From NCBI GenBank assembly GCA_039881045.1, contig JAYWVB010000025.1, positions 434,001-498,000 of the forward strand: DNA of 64,000 nt, read 5' to 3'. Under the pieces are notes generated by a model. That model worked only from the letters and a program-made list of their open reading frames with translations. It did not search any database and was not told the origin of the DNA. The DNA comes from Chaetomium olivaceum (lineage: Eukaryota > Ascomycota > Sordariomycetes > Sordariales > Chaetomiaceae). This document shows, piece by piece, positions 42,234-54,757 of the stretch. The translations under genes and the position numbers were made by a program. Position 1 is the first letter of the stretch. Each line of letters begins with the position of its first letter.

Positions 42234-44681
42234 CCGCGAACGCGATTCAGAAGACGTACAGAGCCCATGGCAGAGTCGCCATCTTCGTCTTCTTCTTCGC
42301 CAATTAAGTCCAGCTACAATTCACAAATCAGCCTTGTATTCTCATCGATTCAATCGACCATGCGAAAGCTTCAACGAGAACGCCCCGGAACGCACATCAA
42401 CTTCCAGGTGTCCGGTGCCTGTGATCGGCCCCAGAGCCGAGGCGGGAGGGCTGGCCGGAGTTGATCCGCTCGAGCCACCCGGCGGCGATTTCGGGGATGC
42501 GGTGGGCCGGCGCGGGCTCGTGTTGCCGGTTTTCGAAGCGCCGTCGGCCATAGTAGCGCGTGGTGGATGGGGTTTGACGGATTACACAGAAGTCTCCACC
42601 CAAAAGCGTTTTACATCGGGAGAGGAGATGAGGCTATCAATTGAGGTGAACCCGCGCGCGGAAGTGGACTAATTTTCAAGTTTTAGTGGGTGCGGGGGTT
42701 CGAATGCAGCACGCCTCCATCCTTCTTGACCGAAGCCAGCTCGCGGCGGGTTGTGGCGCCCAGTAGCCGTACCAATGGTACCGTTTCATCCCTGGTTATC
42801 GGTTACAAGGGACGGGCGGGGGGTAGACAGTGATCTGAGAAGGGGAGATTGTATGTCACGAAGAAAGCGATTCCGATGTTTTGGAGTCTCCCAAAGCGTT
42901 TCCAGTAATAGTCAAGGTGAGGCAGCAAGCTTTTGGGGATTGCTTCATGTTCGGGGCACTTAAAGCGCGCATGAGGAGTCGAAACTCAAGGTGAGAATGA
43001 GGGGTACTCCATCGAATCCCTGCATGGGTTTCATTTGCGACTTCACGTCACTTCCCTTCCCTTTGTCGAATGTGCCCGCGGGAAAGAAGAACAACAACCT
43101 TGACAGTTTTGTCTCCGAACTCGCATAGTTACCCCAATAAAACCGCTTGGCATGGAGATCAGTTGGGATTTCACGCACAATTGATGCTCATCTTCATAAC
43201 CACAAACAAGAGAAGAGTGACATCGACTCTCCTACATGTGTGATCAAGACAGGGTCGCCATCAAGCAGTTTCATCTTGTCAGCTTTGCAACATCTGGCAA
43301 GAATGAGCAGACACTCCCCAGAGCTACTTCGTAGGCCGTTCTCTATCCGAGCGGGAATGTTGTCCGGGTGTCCAGGAATCAATCGGCCCATGACTGAAGT
43401 GCACTTTCCGAGGGGACGGAACCGCATGTTCTTCTGCATGAGCCCACCCTCCAACGAACAGAACCCAACGAATAAGCGCCCCCCGAGTCCGGACCCCGCG
43501 AAGGTCAACGTTTTTTCTCCCACCCCGACCAGCCAGCAAACGACTCGAAAATCTGAAAGCTGCAGGTCGACTGAATCGGCATTGTCCTTTCCTCACTCGA
43601 CACGATAAGTGGGCATTTTCCAAGGTTGATAGTCCTCAGTGGGCTTGAAGAAGTGGGGACCAAGCCATCGGCTGGGCGATGGACCTTCGCGGCGGCGAGT
43701 GGGAATCGAAAAGCCAGGAGCCGGGAATCGGAACGTGGTCCAAGGCGAAGCCTGGGAACCTGGGTTAGCTGCCACTTGGGCAGGCCGGCAAGAGAACGAT
43801 TCGCGCGGACGAGTCCCGGACTTTTAATATTTTCGAGGCTGGGTCGTTTGGTGGTGGGGACATGAGGACATGGGTGCGCGGGTGGGAGGTGGGAGAAGGC
43901 CAATTCCTGGGGCGAGGATCTGGCCCGAGAAAAAAAGAGTCCAGGTGACCTGGTTCAGCCCAAAATCAGAGCTGGGGGGTGAGGTGGCAGCACCTGGGTA
44001 TTTGACCCTGTGCAGACCCCTGGGGGCTAGCGGCGGTCTGCGGGCCCCTCCCACTTCGGACGGCATTAACATTACATAAAACCCTCCATTTTTTCCTTTT
44101 CTTGACACATCCTCGACCTGTCGTCAGCCGTCCGCTTATCTCTGACCCTCCCAGAGTCACTCTCGACAATCTGGTTTTGACACACAGAATCTGGGGAACC
44201 GCCTCGATCCTCCAAGCCTGCCCTACCTTATCGCCGGGACTTGACCACAGACCACAGACCCGGTCCCAGACTGCCGGATCCCGCAATCGCAAAACATTCC
44301 CCCAGATGACGCACTGATTGGTGCCACTCACTCCCCGGTCCTGAGATCAAGCACCCCCGGGTGGTGCGCCTGTCTTCGGATATTTTCTGGGGTTGCGTGG
44401 GATACGGATACAGCAGCCGGTCGCAGGTCGCTGCCGTCGTGCTTGTCGCCCGAACCAGATCTTCAGGTGGTTGCAGCGCCCGGCGTTCGCATCGCACCAC
44501 TGTCACACGCTGGCTGCCCCGCACAAAGGCAAACGCCCTGTGGTCAGGGTGGCGCACGGTGTGGTAGCCATTAGGATAGCTGTTGGCGCCAAAACTTAGA
44601 AGTCCCGTGCCAGAGAGCCCCTTTTCGCAAGAAGCCCCCCGCAGACGTACGCTTTCTTGCCTCCCCCGGACGCTCAGGGAT
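42234..44681. other. 2.4 kb gene-free region
   Basis: Divergent upstream region of the methyltransferase and bZIP genes. Long random frames on both strands reflect GC content. The part nearest 44.68 kb is probably the bZIP 5' leader. Confidence 0.5.
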
Positions 44682-46236
44682 ATGTCCGATAAGATGTCTG
44701 TCGACAAAAATCCGCCCAAGGAGGATAGCGAAGAATCAATGGAGTCAAGCCCAGAAGGAGAGGCCCCCGCTGCGCCTCCGCAGCAACAGGCTGAAAATCA
44801 ACAACCGAAGCGAAAAGGGGGTCGCAAACCGGTACGTCAACAAGAGCATTGCGGTGCGCGCAGGTGCCCCGCCCTCTCTCCTTGGCTTGCCTCTGGGCAA
44901 AGCCAAGGGTCTTCGTTCCATCTTCGTCATCATCCCCATAGCTCATACCGCATATGCTAATGTAATCGTTAGATCTACGCGACGTCTGAGGAGAGGAAGC
45001 AAAGAAACCGCCAAGCACAAGCGGCCTTCCGTGAGCGCCGGACCGAGTACATCAAGCAGCTCGAGGAGGCCATCCGAACTCATGAGCAAAACCTGGCCAA
45101 CCTCCAGGCTGCTCATCGACATGCTGCCGATGAGTGCCTCATGCTGCGCTACAAGAACTCGTTGCTAGAACGCGTCCTCTTGGAGAAAGGTACAGTAAAC
45201 ACACTGCTCGGCTCCAGGCCCGCAAACTCCTCCCTGCCAAGGGGCATACTTTGCTCCATATTTCCTCCCATTGCTAACACCTTCAATCTCACAGGCATCG
45301 ATGTGCAAGCTGAGCTTCGTGCCAAAACCGGCAGCCCAAATCTGGGGCCGACTCATGTACCCCAAAACCTGGTGCAGCCGCCACCAATTCAGCGGGCCAT
45401 TCTAAACAGACATCATGCTCGTCGATCGACTTCGGGCATTGCGCCAAAGCTTGAGCCCGGGATCCCTGTATCCCCGTTGCCTCCCCCGATGCACTCTCAC
45501 CAGTCGGCCATGTCCCCCAAGAACCAACATACCCCATCATCTCATTCGGCCTCGCCTACCGGGACGATGGCTTTTGGTTCCCAGCACGCCGCTTCTCCGG
45601 CTGCATCCGAGCACTTGAACGGTCAAGTTCGGTCGCCGATGCCGCCTGTGGCGGGGATGAAAGCAACACCGCCTCACTTAGCACCTCTCCATGGCTTACC
45701 AGGGCCTCGACAAGTGCAGATTCCCGGTCTCCCATCGGGGGCTAATCACGCACGGGGTGTCTCCGTCTCCGGGACCTCGGCTCCGTTCTACCCGACGCCT
45801 TCATTCCAAAACCACATTGAGCAGCTCGGCAAGTTGTCCCGTTCTCTTTTCTCCTCGCTTCCCTTTCCAATAGAACTCTATCGTCCTAGGTTTTAATACG
45901 TCAGATACAGAACAGGAATATGATGCTGCTGCTGATATGATGGACGATGGTGGCGACGCCCCCGATACGCCAAGCGGACCCGGCCCTTATCCCGGCTCAG
46001 CTTATACCGGCGAGCCACAAGCAATGTCCCTTTCGTCCCCGGTTACAACTGGACCGCCTGGAAACCAGGCCATCACTGGACAATCACCGATCGACAACGT
46101 CACTCATACGCAGCATCCGACTTACCCCTCGATGACTCAACTGCTAGATCCGGGCTACGATTTTGACCCCTTTGGTCTGAGCGCGAGCATGGCCTTCCCC
46201 ACGCAATTCTCGTTCGATACCAGCAACATGCGGTAA
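44682..46236 (+). CDS. bZIP transcription factor
   Basis: Exons 44682-44831, 44973-45189, 45295-45828 and 45911-46236; 1227 nt, 408 aa, intact. Acidic N-terminus, then basic region ERKQRNRQAQAAFRERR and a leucine-zipper-like coiled coil from YIKQLEEAIRTHEQ to NSLLERVLLEK, followed by the conserved GIDVQAELRAKTGSPNLGP. A long Pro/Ser/His-rich, probably activating region ends with MTQLLDPGYDFDPFGLSAS. The QAQAAFRER core places it among fungal Yap/Fcr3-like bZIPs, but I cannot name the orthologue. The third intron has a GC donor (G|GCAAGT), chosen because it alone restores EQLEQEYDAAADMMDDG across the joint. Confidence 0.9.
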
Positions 46237-48317
46237 AAAAGAGTTGATCGCAATCATCGACTCTACGACCAATGAGCTTGTCGGACAAGAGGGAGCCTGC
46301 GCAAGGTGCCACTCAAGGCTTTCCTATGAGCATCGGGGCGCACCACGCTGGGCGTCGAGACCGTGCCTGGGAGCCAGAGCGCCAGAGCGCGCCTCGGAAA
46401 GAGCCCGAGGCGATCCGCGGAAGAAGAGATGTAAAAAAGAAAGGACAGAGGATCAATGGCATCCTCACATGCCCCCTGTGGCAAGAAGTTCTAGTGCGAA
46501 CAAAAAGTGTTTTGAGATACCCCACGAGCAATTTTGCTTTGGGCGGCGAGACCGGGTTGCGAGAACAACGATATCCATCCCCCGCTCATTTTCCAGCGGG
46601 CGGGCGCCGACACGTTTAGATCTGTTACGCAGCCACGTTGATGGATTCCAGAAAACAACATAATACCCGATTGTGGAGGTGGCGTTGATAGTTGCGAATT
46701 TCTGATCATTGCCAGGCGTTTTGCTGAGGATATAGTTGCGGTCTAAAAAAGTTTTGCTCTTCAACGAGGCGGTGATATAAGTGCGGATAAGTCAGAAAAG
46801 GGGACCAAAAAGGACGCTACGACTGCGAGGGACTTTACTGTGTGGAACATGGAGGATGTTGTTTCGCGGACCAGCGCATTTGGTGATGCCGACGACGGAC
46901 GGAATCGGTTGCCATGGAAACCCGTCAAAACACCCCCAAGGCGGTTCAGTTGCGGCATGATAACGCTGCAAGGCCTATTAGTATGAAATGCAGGCCTATC
47001 CCCAATAGATAGTGATCTACCTATGAAGCGTGTTCTGTAATTGGTGACACTGTTTTCATACCATGGCCTACAATCGCGGGCACTGGGGGCGTTTATAAGT
47101 GATCTTCTACTTCGATACACCGACTGGAAACCGACATTGTAGACTGAGAATGATTCTCTCGGTTTGGAATCTTCTATCAAGATCAGAAATTGGTGCGAGA
47201 GTTCAAACAAGTCACATTTGGTCGTGAAGTGTACATTCTACGAAGCAAAAGAAACGAGAAAGAAGAGAGAGAGGAAAGAGATATTATTTATGAGATGGAA
47301 GAAAAGAGAAAAGAAAAGAATAGAGAGACACTTTGACAAGTTACATTCCCTGCTTACCTAGACTACCTAGACGATGAAGTTTTCACATGTATTCGAGGTC
47401 ATAGGCGAATATTTAGCAGCGGCCCATCAGTCGTCCATCACCCAAAGCTTTCCCGCAATGAACTCGTGGGCGCTGCTAGCAGGTGTAGAGTGACGTGGGA
47501 AGAATGGAAACAGCAGCTTCGTCCTACCTGAATTACCTCGGTATTTAAGGCGCCAAAAAGAGCAGTAAGGTTGGCTAACATTTAGAAGACGTCAGCCCAG
47601 CAAGCCACGAACCCATGGACGCAATCACACCCAGCGAAACTATGTCGATATCGAGGGTCTGCATTGCGGGGTGTGCATTTGCTGGTAAGCAGCGGCAGCG
47701 GTCATGTTCGTTGGCCAGGAGCTGGACCAGTTGTTTACTCCAATCCCGGATCCTTCCAATAGCAGATGTAGGCAGCAGGTATTGTCAACGACTTGGCCAT
47801 TGGCCTGAACGAGTTAATTCTAGAAAAGGTTTTGCGACGGTGTTTGCTATCCGTTTCGATGGCGGCGGGCGCGAAACGCAGCGACAATGAGACAAAATGG
47901 GACTTGCTACCCCTCACTTGCTTGATTGTAATGCAACGCTTTGCCGCTTCCAAGGCTAGAGCAATCCGAAGCCCTAACAAAAAAAGAACCCCGCGCACTG
48001 AATTTTCAAAAAAGGAAAAACGTCGGCTTGGGTCGCGAGCGGTGGTGGGGCAGCAAGCGGTCCGTGCAGGTGCTTTCCCAGGCGAATCGGCCCAGCAGCT
48101 TAGCAGGAGCTCCAATTCTTTGCCGTTGTCACGACCCAGGTGAGGAAACAGAAAATTCCGCCCTGGACACCACCGGAAACAAACAAGCGCACTGAACCAG
48201 GGCTTGTCCTGCGAGGTGCTCGTTTCACCCACCATTTCCCCTCCATTTCACTCCATCCGGAGCTTGTGGTTTTCTCAACTTTATACGCCTTGAAGGGCGA
48301 TAAACCACAGCGGCAAG
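46237..48317. other. 2.1 kb gene-free region
   Basis: Contains a purine-rich tract at about 47250-47340 (GAAA/AGAGA runs). No gene or repeat match recognised. Confidence 0.5.
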
Positions 48318-49808
48318 ATGTCTGTCGCTACTAAGGTGCGTTCTGCTTTTTGCTCGAGCGGGGGAGCTCTCTACCCACGTTTTCTGCACCACTGTCGATG
48401 CGGGCCTTGCTTGCGTCGGCCAATCGTGCAATTCATCATGACTTGGATAGCTCTCGGCGACCTGAGCTTTGCGATTTCGAATAGCGAAACTGACTCTTGA
48501 TTCATTTGCAGAACCTCTTCGACCTTCTCGGTTGGTTACCCCTCCATTCGCCGATTGAACGAAGCACCCCGAGCTTCGGCCGCGCTCTGACGCAACCACA
48601 ACGCCCCAATACTAACATCAAGCCGTAGGTAACGACATCGAGGGAGATGAGCCCCCCGCTCCTCCCCTGAAGCCCGCCGAGAAGACGTCGACCCACACGG
48701 TCAAACGCAACACTGATGGCCTAGCTCCCTCCAAGGGCCCGGTCACGACTGGCAACCGTCGAGGCGGCGCTAACGTCGGCGGTAACGAGGCTGGTATGTA
48801 GCCCCTCACATCCCCGACTTCACCTTGTGGTTTTTCTTTTTTATTAACAGCTAGAGTAGCCTTCCGCGACCGTAACGCTGGCCGTGACTCCAACCGTACT
48901 AAGACCACGGACGAGGCGCCGCGCGGCGGACGTCGTGGTGGTGGCTTCCGTGGTAAGTTGTAATCTTCCGAGGAGATATCAGCATATATACCGGCGCAGT
49001 TGAGCTAACGCTGAGTTCGCAGGAGGCCGCGGCGGTAGACGCGAGGAGGGCGATCGTCACCCCTTCAGAGGCGCTCTTCAGTAAGCCTACCATGCATGAC
49101 CCCGCACTCTTCCAATCCGCTTTTAACACCCTCTGTAGTAGCAACTCCGAGAAGCAGGCTGCCCAGTCGTGGGGCGCCAACGAGGGCGAGGCTGAGCTGA
49201 AGGACGAGCAGGCGGCCGCCGAGATTGCCCAGTCCGAGCAGAAGGCTGAGGGTGAGGCTGCTGCCGAGGGCGAGGCGAAGGAGGAGGAGCCCGAGGAGAA
49301 GCACATCACCTACGACGAGTACCTCGTCCAGCAGGCCGAGAAGAAGGCTGCTCTTGAGGCCGAGCTTCAGGTCCGCCAGCCCAACGAGGGCGTCAAGGAC
49401 GACAAGTGGAAAGATTTTGCCCCTCTCACGAAGGACGAGGAGGAGGAGCTCTTCCCCGCCTCCGGCGGCAAGGCCAAGCGCGAGCGCGAGCGCAAGACCA
49501 AGCAGTTCGTCGAGCTCGAGAACCGCTACATTGAGCCTGAGCGCACCCGGGGCGGCCGTGGTGGTCGTGGCGGCGATCGTGGTGACCGCGGCGACCGTGC
49601 CCCTCGTGGTGACCGTGGCGACCGTGGCGAGTTCCGCGGTGGTCGTGGCCGTGGCGATGGTGCCCGTGGCCGTGGCCGTGGCGCTCCCCGTGGCGAGCCC
49701 CGCGGTGACTTCCGTGGTGGTCGCGGCGGCGGCCGTGGCCAGGAAAACAAGCCGATCAACACCAACGACGAGGAGGCCTTCCCCAGCCTGGGCAACCCGG
49801 GCAAGTAA
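48318..49808 (+). CDS. Stm1/SERBP1-family ribosome-associated protein
   Basis: Binds idle 80S ribosomes and nucleic acid; in yeast Stm1 preserves ribosomes in starvation. Exons 48318-48335, 48513-48531, 48629-48793, 48860-48952, 49023-49080 and 49142-49808 (1020 nt, 339 aa). The N-terminus MSVATKNLFDLLGND is the Stm1 signature. It is followed by basic RGG-type segments (GNRRGGANVGG, RGGRRGGGFRGGRGGRRE), a Glu/Ala-rich helix, KHITYDEYLVQQAEKKAALE, the HABP4/PAI-RBP1-like DKWKDFAPL, and a C-terminal RGG domain with INTNDEEAFPSLGNPGK. First exons of 18 and 19 nt are very short. Two acceptors are ambiguous: near 48850-48859 (three AGs) and at 49138/49141 (tagtag), the latter giving proteins differing by one Ser. 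Strong C/G-ending codon bias fits high expression. Confidence 0.92.
49552..49739 (+). repeat. RGG-box coding repeat
   Basis: Degenerate CGTGGTGGC/CGTGGCGAC triplets encoding about 60 residues of RGG, RGD and RGR repeats; an RNA-binding, arginine-methylation-prone domain. Confidence 0.85.
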
Positions 49809-50929
49809 ATTCGGGCATATTGGGTCACTCCCCGGGAACTAGACACGGGCTCTTGTTCCCCGAGTTTGCGGATTTGAGGGGTCAATGAAGGATAGCGGGA
49901 AAGGAAGGCATCGGCATGTGCATTGGCCGTGGACTACAATGTGGTTCAATTTGGGGGCGAGCTTCCCGCCTCAATGAAAGGCAAAGCAAATGGTTCCTCG
50001 ATACTTGACCCCCGAAACAACGAAAGTTTCTTTTTCTCTTTTAAACGAACACGGGCCCTTGAGGTTCCCTTGCTTGCATGGTCATGTGTAATCGGAAAAT
50101 GGTTGGCCGTTTCGGACCAAAATGGAATTTCGCGCAGCATTCGCCATCGCTGTACTGGTAGTCAGTTAGTTGATTTACGTGTTCCCCTTTGCGCCATGGT
50201 CCACCTCTATGTAGTAGTGACATGTGTGGCAACTACCGGAGATGACATCCCGGACTGACAGGTATGTTGCGTGATGACTACCAGTACCGGCCTAGAGCCG
50301 GTGAATCACTTTTTGAGTTTCTTGCACGGCTGGCGCCTGGGGCTCCAACACGCAGCCGTAGCAACTATGTATAATATATGTTGCACATGCCTAGGGACTG
50401 TCACAAAGCTCCCTGCTAACATTGTCTACTATATGCGAGAATGAAAGTCTTTCGTCATTTTCGTGTGGTTACGTTCTCCTGAACATGGTTATTTGTTGAC
50501 TTGACATCTATATCCTAGGCAACCAGCCACTTTCCAGGGGTGTTGTAGACACCGGAGAGGGGGTGCGCCACTCAGCGGGCAGGGAGTTCGTGTTGTTGTC
50601 TAATAACAGTCGTGGGCTGGTTCATCGCTGTCAACAACCTAAGTGTCGGCAAGTTGTGATCACACCCATCTGCCCAACCTCTCTAGCCTGCTGGCGAGGA
50701 ACGTCCTTGCTTTGGGCTTCACGATGATGGGGATAGATACTTCAACCGTTCGGCCGAGGGAAGTCGTGACCTTCTTGTTAGGAGAGGGCATAAGTATTGT
50801 ACAAACTAGCCCATAAAAGACGATTCCGCTGGTAGTTTTTATTACAGCTGTCTAGTGAGGTAAGAAGGAGTCATGTACCATTCCCACTAAGATAACCCGT
50901 TACGCATACAAAAGTCGCTTGTGGCATGG
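49809..50929. other. 1.1 kb convergent intergenic region
   Basis: Between the Stm1-like and MFS stops. No supported feature. Confidence 0.5.
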
Positions 50930-52842
50930 TCAAAGCAGATGGTGCCTCCTCCTAGCGCCGGCCGCTCGTCCAACATCGATCCCGATGCTGGCAAGCAACA
51001 GCACCCCGTTAAACACAGCCATCAAGTAGAACGGCGCTCCCGTAGACCACGTGTCGAACAAATACCCGCCGAGCTTGGTCAACAGCAAGATGGCCACGCC
51101 TCCAAACCACGAATACACCCCAGCCACCGACCCCTTCAACCTCACCCTCGAAACCGTATCCTCCGGCAACGCCGTCTCGTTCTCCAGCAACGGCGCCGTA
51201 TCGGCTTCACCGTCCGCCTCCTCGATAAGCGTCTCCTGGCGCTCCCCGTCCGCCCGCGCCAGCACATTGACAACCTCCACCTTCAGCACCCCGCGTCCGA
51301 GCGACCCCAGGCTGCACACGATGGCCCCGATCTGGCTCACCCCCATCAGCGCCACCAGGAAAAACACCACGGGGTTCCCGCCCCGCCCCTTCACATCCTT
51401 GTACTCGGGACTCTCCAGCATCGGGAAGGCCACGTAGCCCACAATCCCCAACGCAGCGGACACCACCACCGGCCAGTTGACAGCCCCCGCGCGACTAGCC
51501 AGGTATCCAAACAGCGGGGAGCAGACGAGCCCGACCAGCTGGGCGACGCCGGCGAGGATGGCGGAGAGCACGTAGGCCTGGCGGCACTCCTTCTTGAGCT
51601 CGGGCGAGGGGTCGTTGGGCGAGCCCTGGCAGAAGCCGTGGCTGAAGAAGTAGGTGTTGACGAAGAGCGGGAGGAACAAGGAGATGGCGACGGTGGAGGC
51701 CCGCGCGACGAAGCCGCCGAGGTAGCCCAGGGCGATGTCGTAGTCGGTGAGGCCGAGCTGCAGGGCGCGTTTGAGGAGGTGGTGGTAAGGGAGGATTTTC
51801 TGAAGGGGGAGGTGTTAGTTCGGAGTTTTTCAAGTGGGAGGTACTATGTATGGAGGGGTGTCTGTCTCTTACGTTTCTGAAGGTGGCGGTTGAGTTGGAA
51901 CCGGCACCTTGGGGTGTTGAACCCCTCCAGCCGAAGAGCGTTCGGAAGCCTTTGCCTTCTTCACCTCTTAGGCCACGCAGCCCGAGGAAGACGAAGATGG
52001 CAACCAGAAATGAGATCGCGCCAACAATGTAAAAGCTGTCCTTGATTGCGTCGGCAAAAGTCACGCCGTCGACGTGGCTGAAACGGGCTGGCAAGGGAAG
52101 GAAGAGTACGAGCGCAACTAGGGCGCCGCAGCCGGTGAAGAGGCCAACGTATCCAGCAAGTGCGGAGGATTTCCCCTTGCTTCCCATACCCCTGGGTGGT
52201 TCTTCTCCATCTGCGGATGTCTGGTTACTATCGCCGTGGAAGCGGTTAGGGGTGATGGTCGCTTCGGAGTCGACAGACAGCCTGACGCTCGGTCTCCCGC
52301 CTGGCGTGGCTGGTCCGCGTGTGATTTCCGCGGCTGGCCCGGTCTCGTCGGTCAATGATGGGAGGATAGCGGTTACCATGGTGGTTCTGGATAACATACA
52401 TGCACTTATTAGCATACGGTTGCCTCTCCGAATTTCACGATCACTTACACAGCCGCAGCGCCCATGGCGAAGAATATCCTAGCCAACAACAACTGCGGAT
52501 AGACATTGCGCGCCTGGACAAATAGAAACAGGGAAAGGCCAATGATTGCATATCCAGCCACGGCAACATAGCGCACGCCGCTGCGCGATCCGAAACCAGT
52601 CCCCAGATGGGACACGCGATGAGGACCACAATCTCGTCGACGAAGCCTAGGGTGCCCACGATGTCGCCCACGCCATCCTTGATGCCAATGAGGTCGGTAA
52701 TTACGAACGATACACTGCTATTGAGAAACACTAAGAACGAGATGCTGAATAGAGAAATGCCCAGCAGGTAGGTTAGGGCCTGGAGGGGGGTTGTCGACGC
52801 CGAAAAGGGCAGCCGTCGCAGCAGTCCCTGGCTGAACGTCAT
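50930..52842 (-). CDS. MFS transporter, one frame break
   Basis: Major facilitator superfamily membrane protein; substrate unknown. Exons 52842..52449, 52386..51873 and 51799..50930. Start MTFSQGLLRRLPFSAST, then hydrophobic helices (LTYLLGISLFSISFLVFL, ACPIWGLVSDR with the motif-A-like GLVSDR). Later helices include SALAGYVGLFTGCGALVALV and SFYIVGAISFLVAIFVFLGL, then, after a joint, DIALGYLGGFVARAST and FLPLFVNTYFFSHGF. A large hydrophilic loop carries LTDETGPAAE. One break follows WGLVSDR near 52592 (GCGC run): the frame must change to GVRYVAVAGYAIIGL. One added base makes 1779 nt (592 aa). + strand C-rich to 51.48 kb, then G-rich. Confidence 0.85.
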
Positions 52843-53435
52843 TGTCAGCAGGGGGGACCGAATGGCCCAATTGCTCTTGGTGATCAAATTCAATATTACT
52901 GTGACACCGCGTCGATCACGTTAGACGGCGGTTTTGGTGTTGAGGTTTGGCGAGCACGCGTTTGCAGGACGGAAGATGCAGCTCCGGTTACGCACGCCCA
53001 GCATCCGATCATGGGGATTCCGTCCCGTCCGGCTGTAAGCGGGCTTCGGCGGGGTGCCCCCGGTTCATCTTGCTCCCCTGTTGCCCGCCCTACACGAGCC
53101 GCTGCAGAAATGCTAGGATGCCCCGCAGTCCGCTATCAGCAACCCTGTACCCCACCGACGCCGGAGTCATTTTTAGGGCCACCGGCGCCACCATCTCGGC
53201 AACCCGTTTCACCGCTTTCCTCAAATCGTTTTTGAGACACAGAACCAGTGCGGTCGTGGATAGTTGGCGGCTAGAGACGGGTGGTTGGTTCCTGGTGATC
53301 AGAAGGGCATTGTCTTAGGCCATTCATTGCCTAGTTCACACCTTCGCTGTCCTTCCTTATCATACCCTTCACTCTTTCGTCGCTCTGCTTTTGCACCACC
53401 ACCACGCCTCCAGGGGCCTAAGGACATTCGCCAAC
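52843..53435. other. Bidirectional promoter region MFS / sideroflexin
   Basis: 590 bp between divergent starts; no element recognised. Confidence 0.5.
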
Positions 53436-54757
53436 ATGTCCGCTTCTCTCCCAGGCAGCCGGGCTCTCCCGGAGTCACAGTACGACCTCAGTACCTACTT
53501 GGGGCGCGTCAGGCATACTATGGGAATCACGGATCCTAGGTGAGAACGCTCAATGGGTGGTGGAGGTGGGGGAGGGAGGATGGGAGATGCGCCGGGTGTG
53601 TACCCTCCTGTTTGGTTCGCCGTCACAGCGCAAACGCGGAATGGGGTTGATATTGACACCAATTGGGAGCGGAAGTGGCCCATCTAACTTACGGACAAGC
53701 GCTGACTCGAATATCTCTCCATCAGTACCCTCCTCGTCGGTAGCGCCGGTCTCGAACAAGCCAAGAATGCCCTGATCGCATACAAGCAAGGCCATGTAAA
53801 CTCGATGACACCCGAGCTATGGCGGGCTAAGAAGATTGTCGACTCAACACTTCATCCGGACACAGGAGAAGCCGTCTTTCTGCCCTTCCGCATGTCATGC
53901 TTCGTGCTCTCCAACTTGGTCGTCACGGCGGGCATGCTGACCCCAGGCCTCGGCGTACATTCCACCCCCCCCACCCTCCCACCCTCCGACTCTCCTTCTG
54001 ACTCTTCGTTGCCCAACAGAACCGCGGCACAATAGCCTGGCAAGTGGCCAACCAGTCCCTCAACGTGGCCATCAACTACTCCAACTCGAACAAGTCGTCC
54101 CCGCTGTCCTGGTCCAAGATCGCCCAGTCCTACTTCCTCGCCGTGACCGCCTCCTGCTCCGTCGCCGTCGGCCTCAACAGCCTCGTCCCGCGCCTCAAGA
54201 GCCTCTCGCCCTCCACCCGCCTCATCCTCACGCGCCTAGTACCCTTCGCCGCGGTCGCCAGCGCCGGCGCCCTCAACGTCTTCCTCATGCGCGGCGAGGA
54301 GATGCGCACGGGCATCGACGTGTTCCCGGCCAAACCCAAGACCAAAACCACAGAACAAACCAGCCCGGCCGCACCACTAGAGAAGGCACCGCAGCAGGCG
54401 GACGACGGTACCAGCAGCAGCAGCAGCAGCAGCGAAAAGAGCCTAGGCAAGAGCAAGAAGGCGGCGACGCTAGCCGTGGCCGAGACGGCGGCCAGCCGCG
54501 TGTTCAACAGCTCGCCCATCATGGTGCTGCCTCCGCTGCTGCTGGTGCGCCTGCAGCGCGGCGACTGGCTGCGCAAGAACCCGCGCTTCACCACACCCGT
54601 CAACCTCGGCCTGATCCTGATTACCAGCTATGCGGCGCTGCCGCTGGCGTTGGCGGCGTTCCCGCAGCGCCAGCGGTTGAGGGCGGAGAGTCTGGAGGAG
54701 GAGTTTCATGGGAAGGGGGGCGAGGGCGGGTTGGTTGAGTTTAACAGGGGGATTTAG
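53436..54757 (+). CDS. Sideroflexin (mitochondrial amino-acid transporter family)
   Basis: Inner-mitochondrial-membrane carrier; animal SFXN1 moves serine. Exons 53436-53539, 53726-53954 and 54020-54757; 1071 nt, 356 aa, intact. Motifs: ESQYDLSTYLGRVRHTMGIT, VNSMTPELWRAKKIVDSTLH, HPDTGEAVFLPFRMSCFV, the family hallmark VANQSLNVAINYSNSNKS, and PAAVASAG-like AAVASAGALNVFLMRGEEM. The C-terminal part contains VFNSSPIMVLPPLLL. Between the fourth helix and this part is an insert of about 50 residues with a Ser7 run encoded by (AGC)n at 54412-54434, which is not typical of the family. The last 100 bases and the 3' flank are G-rich, after a C-rich body. Confidence 0.94.

Noticed and set aside
42660..42710. 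Possible tRNA T arm (GGGTTCGAATGC)
   Set aside because: The T stem does not pair and no acceptor, D or anticodon stems can be placed upstream.
40752..46236. Methyltransferase plus bZIP as a secondary-metabolite cluster
   Set aside because: No PKS, NRPS, terpene synthase, P450 or tailoring enzymes within the window.
47200..47360. Purine-rich tract as a fourth, inverted copy of the SINE-like repeat
   Set aside because: Its complement is T/C-rich, but none of the diagnostic blocks (GCATGGGCAA, CTCGATTTACAT, GAGTTCGGCTT) is present.
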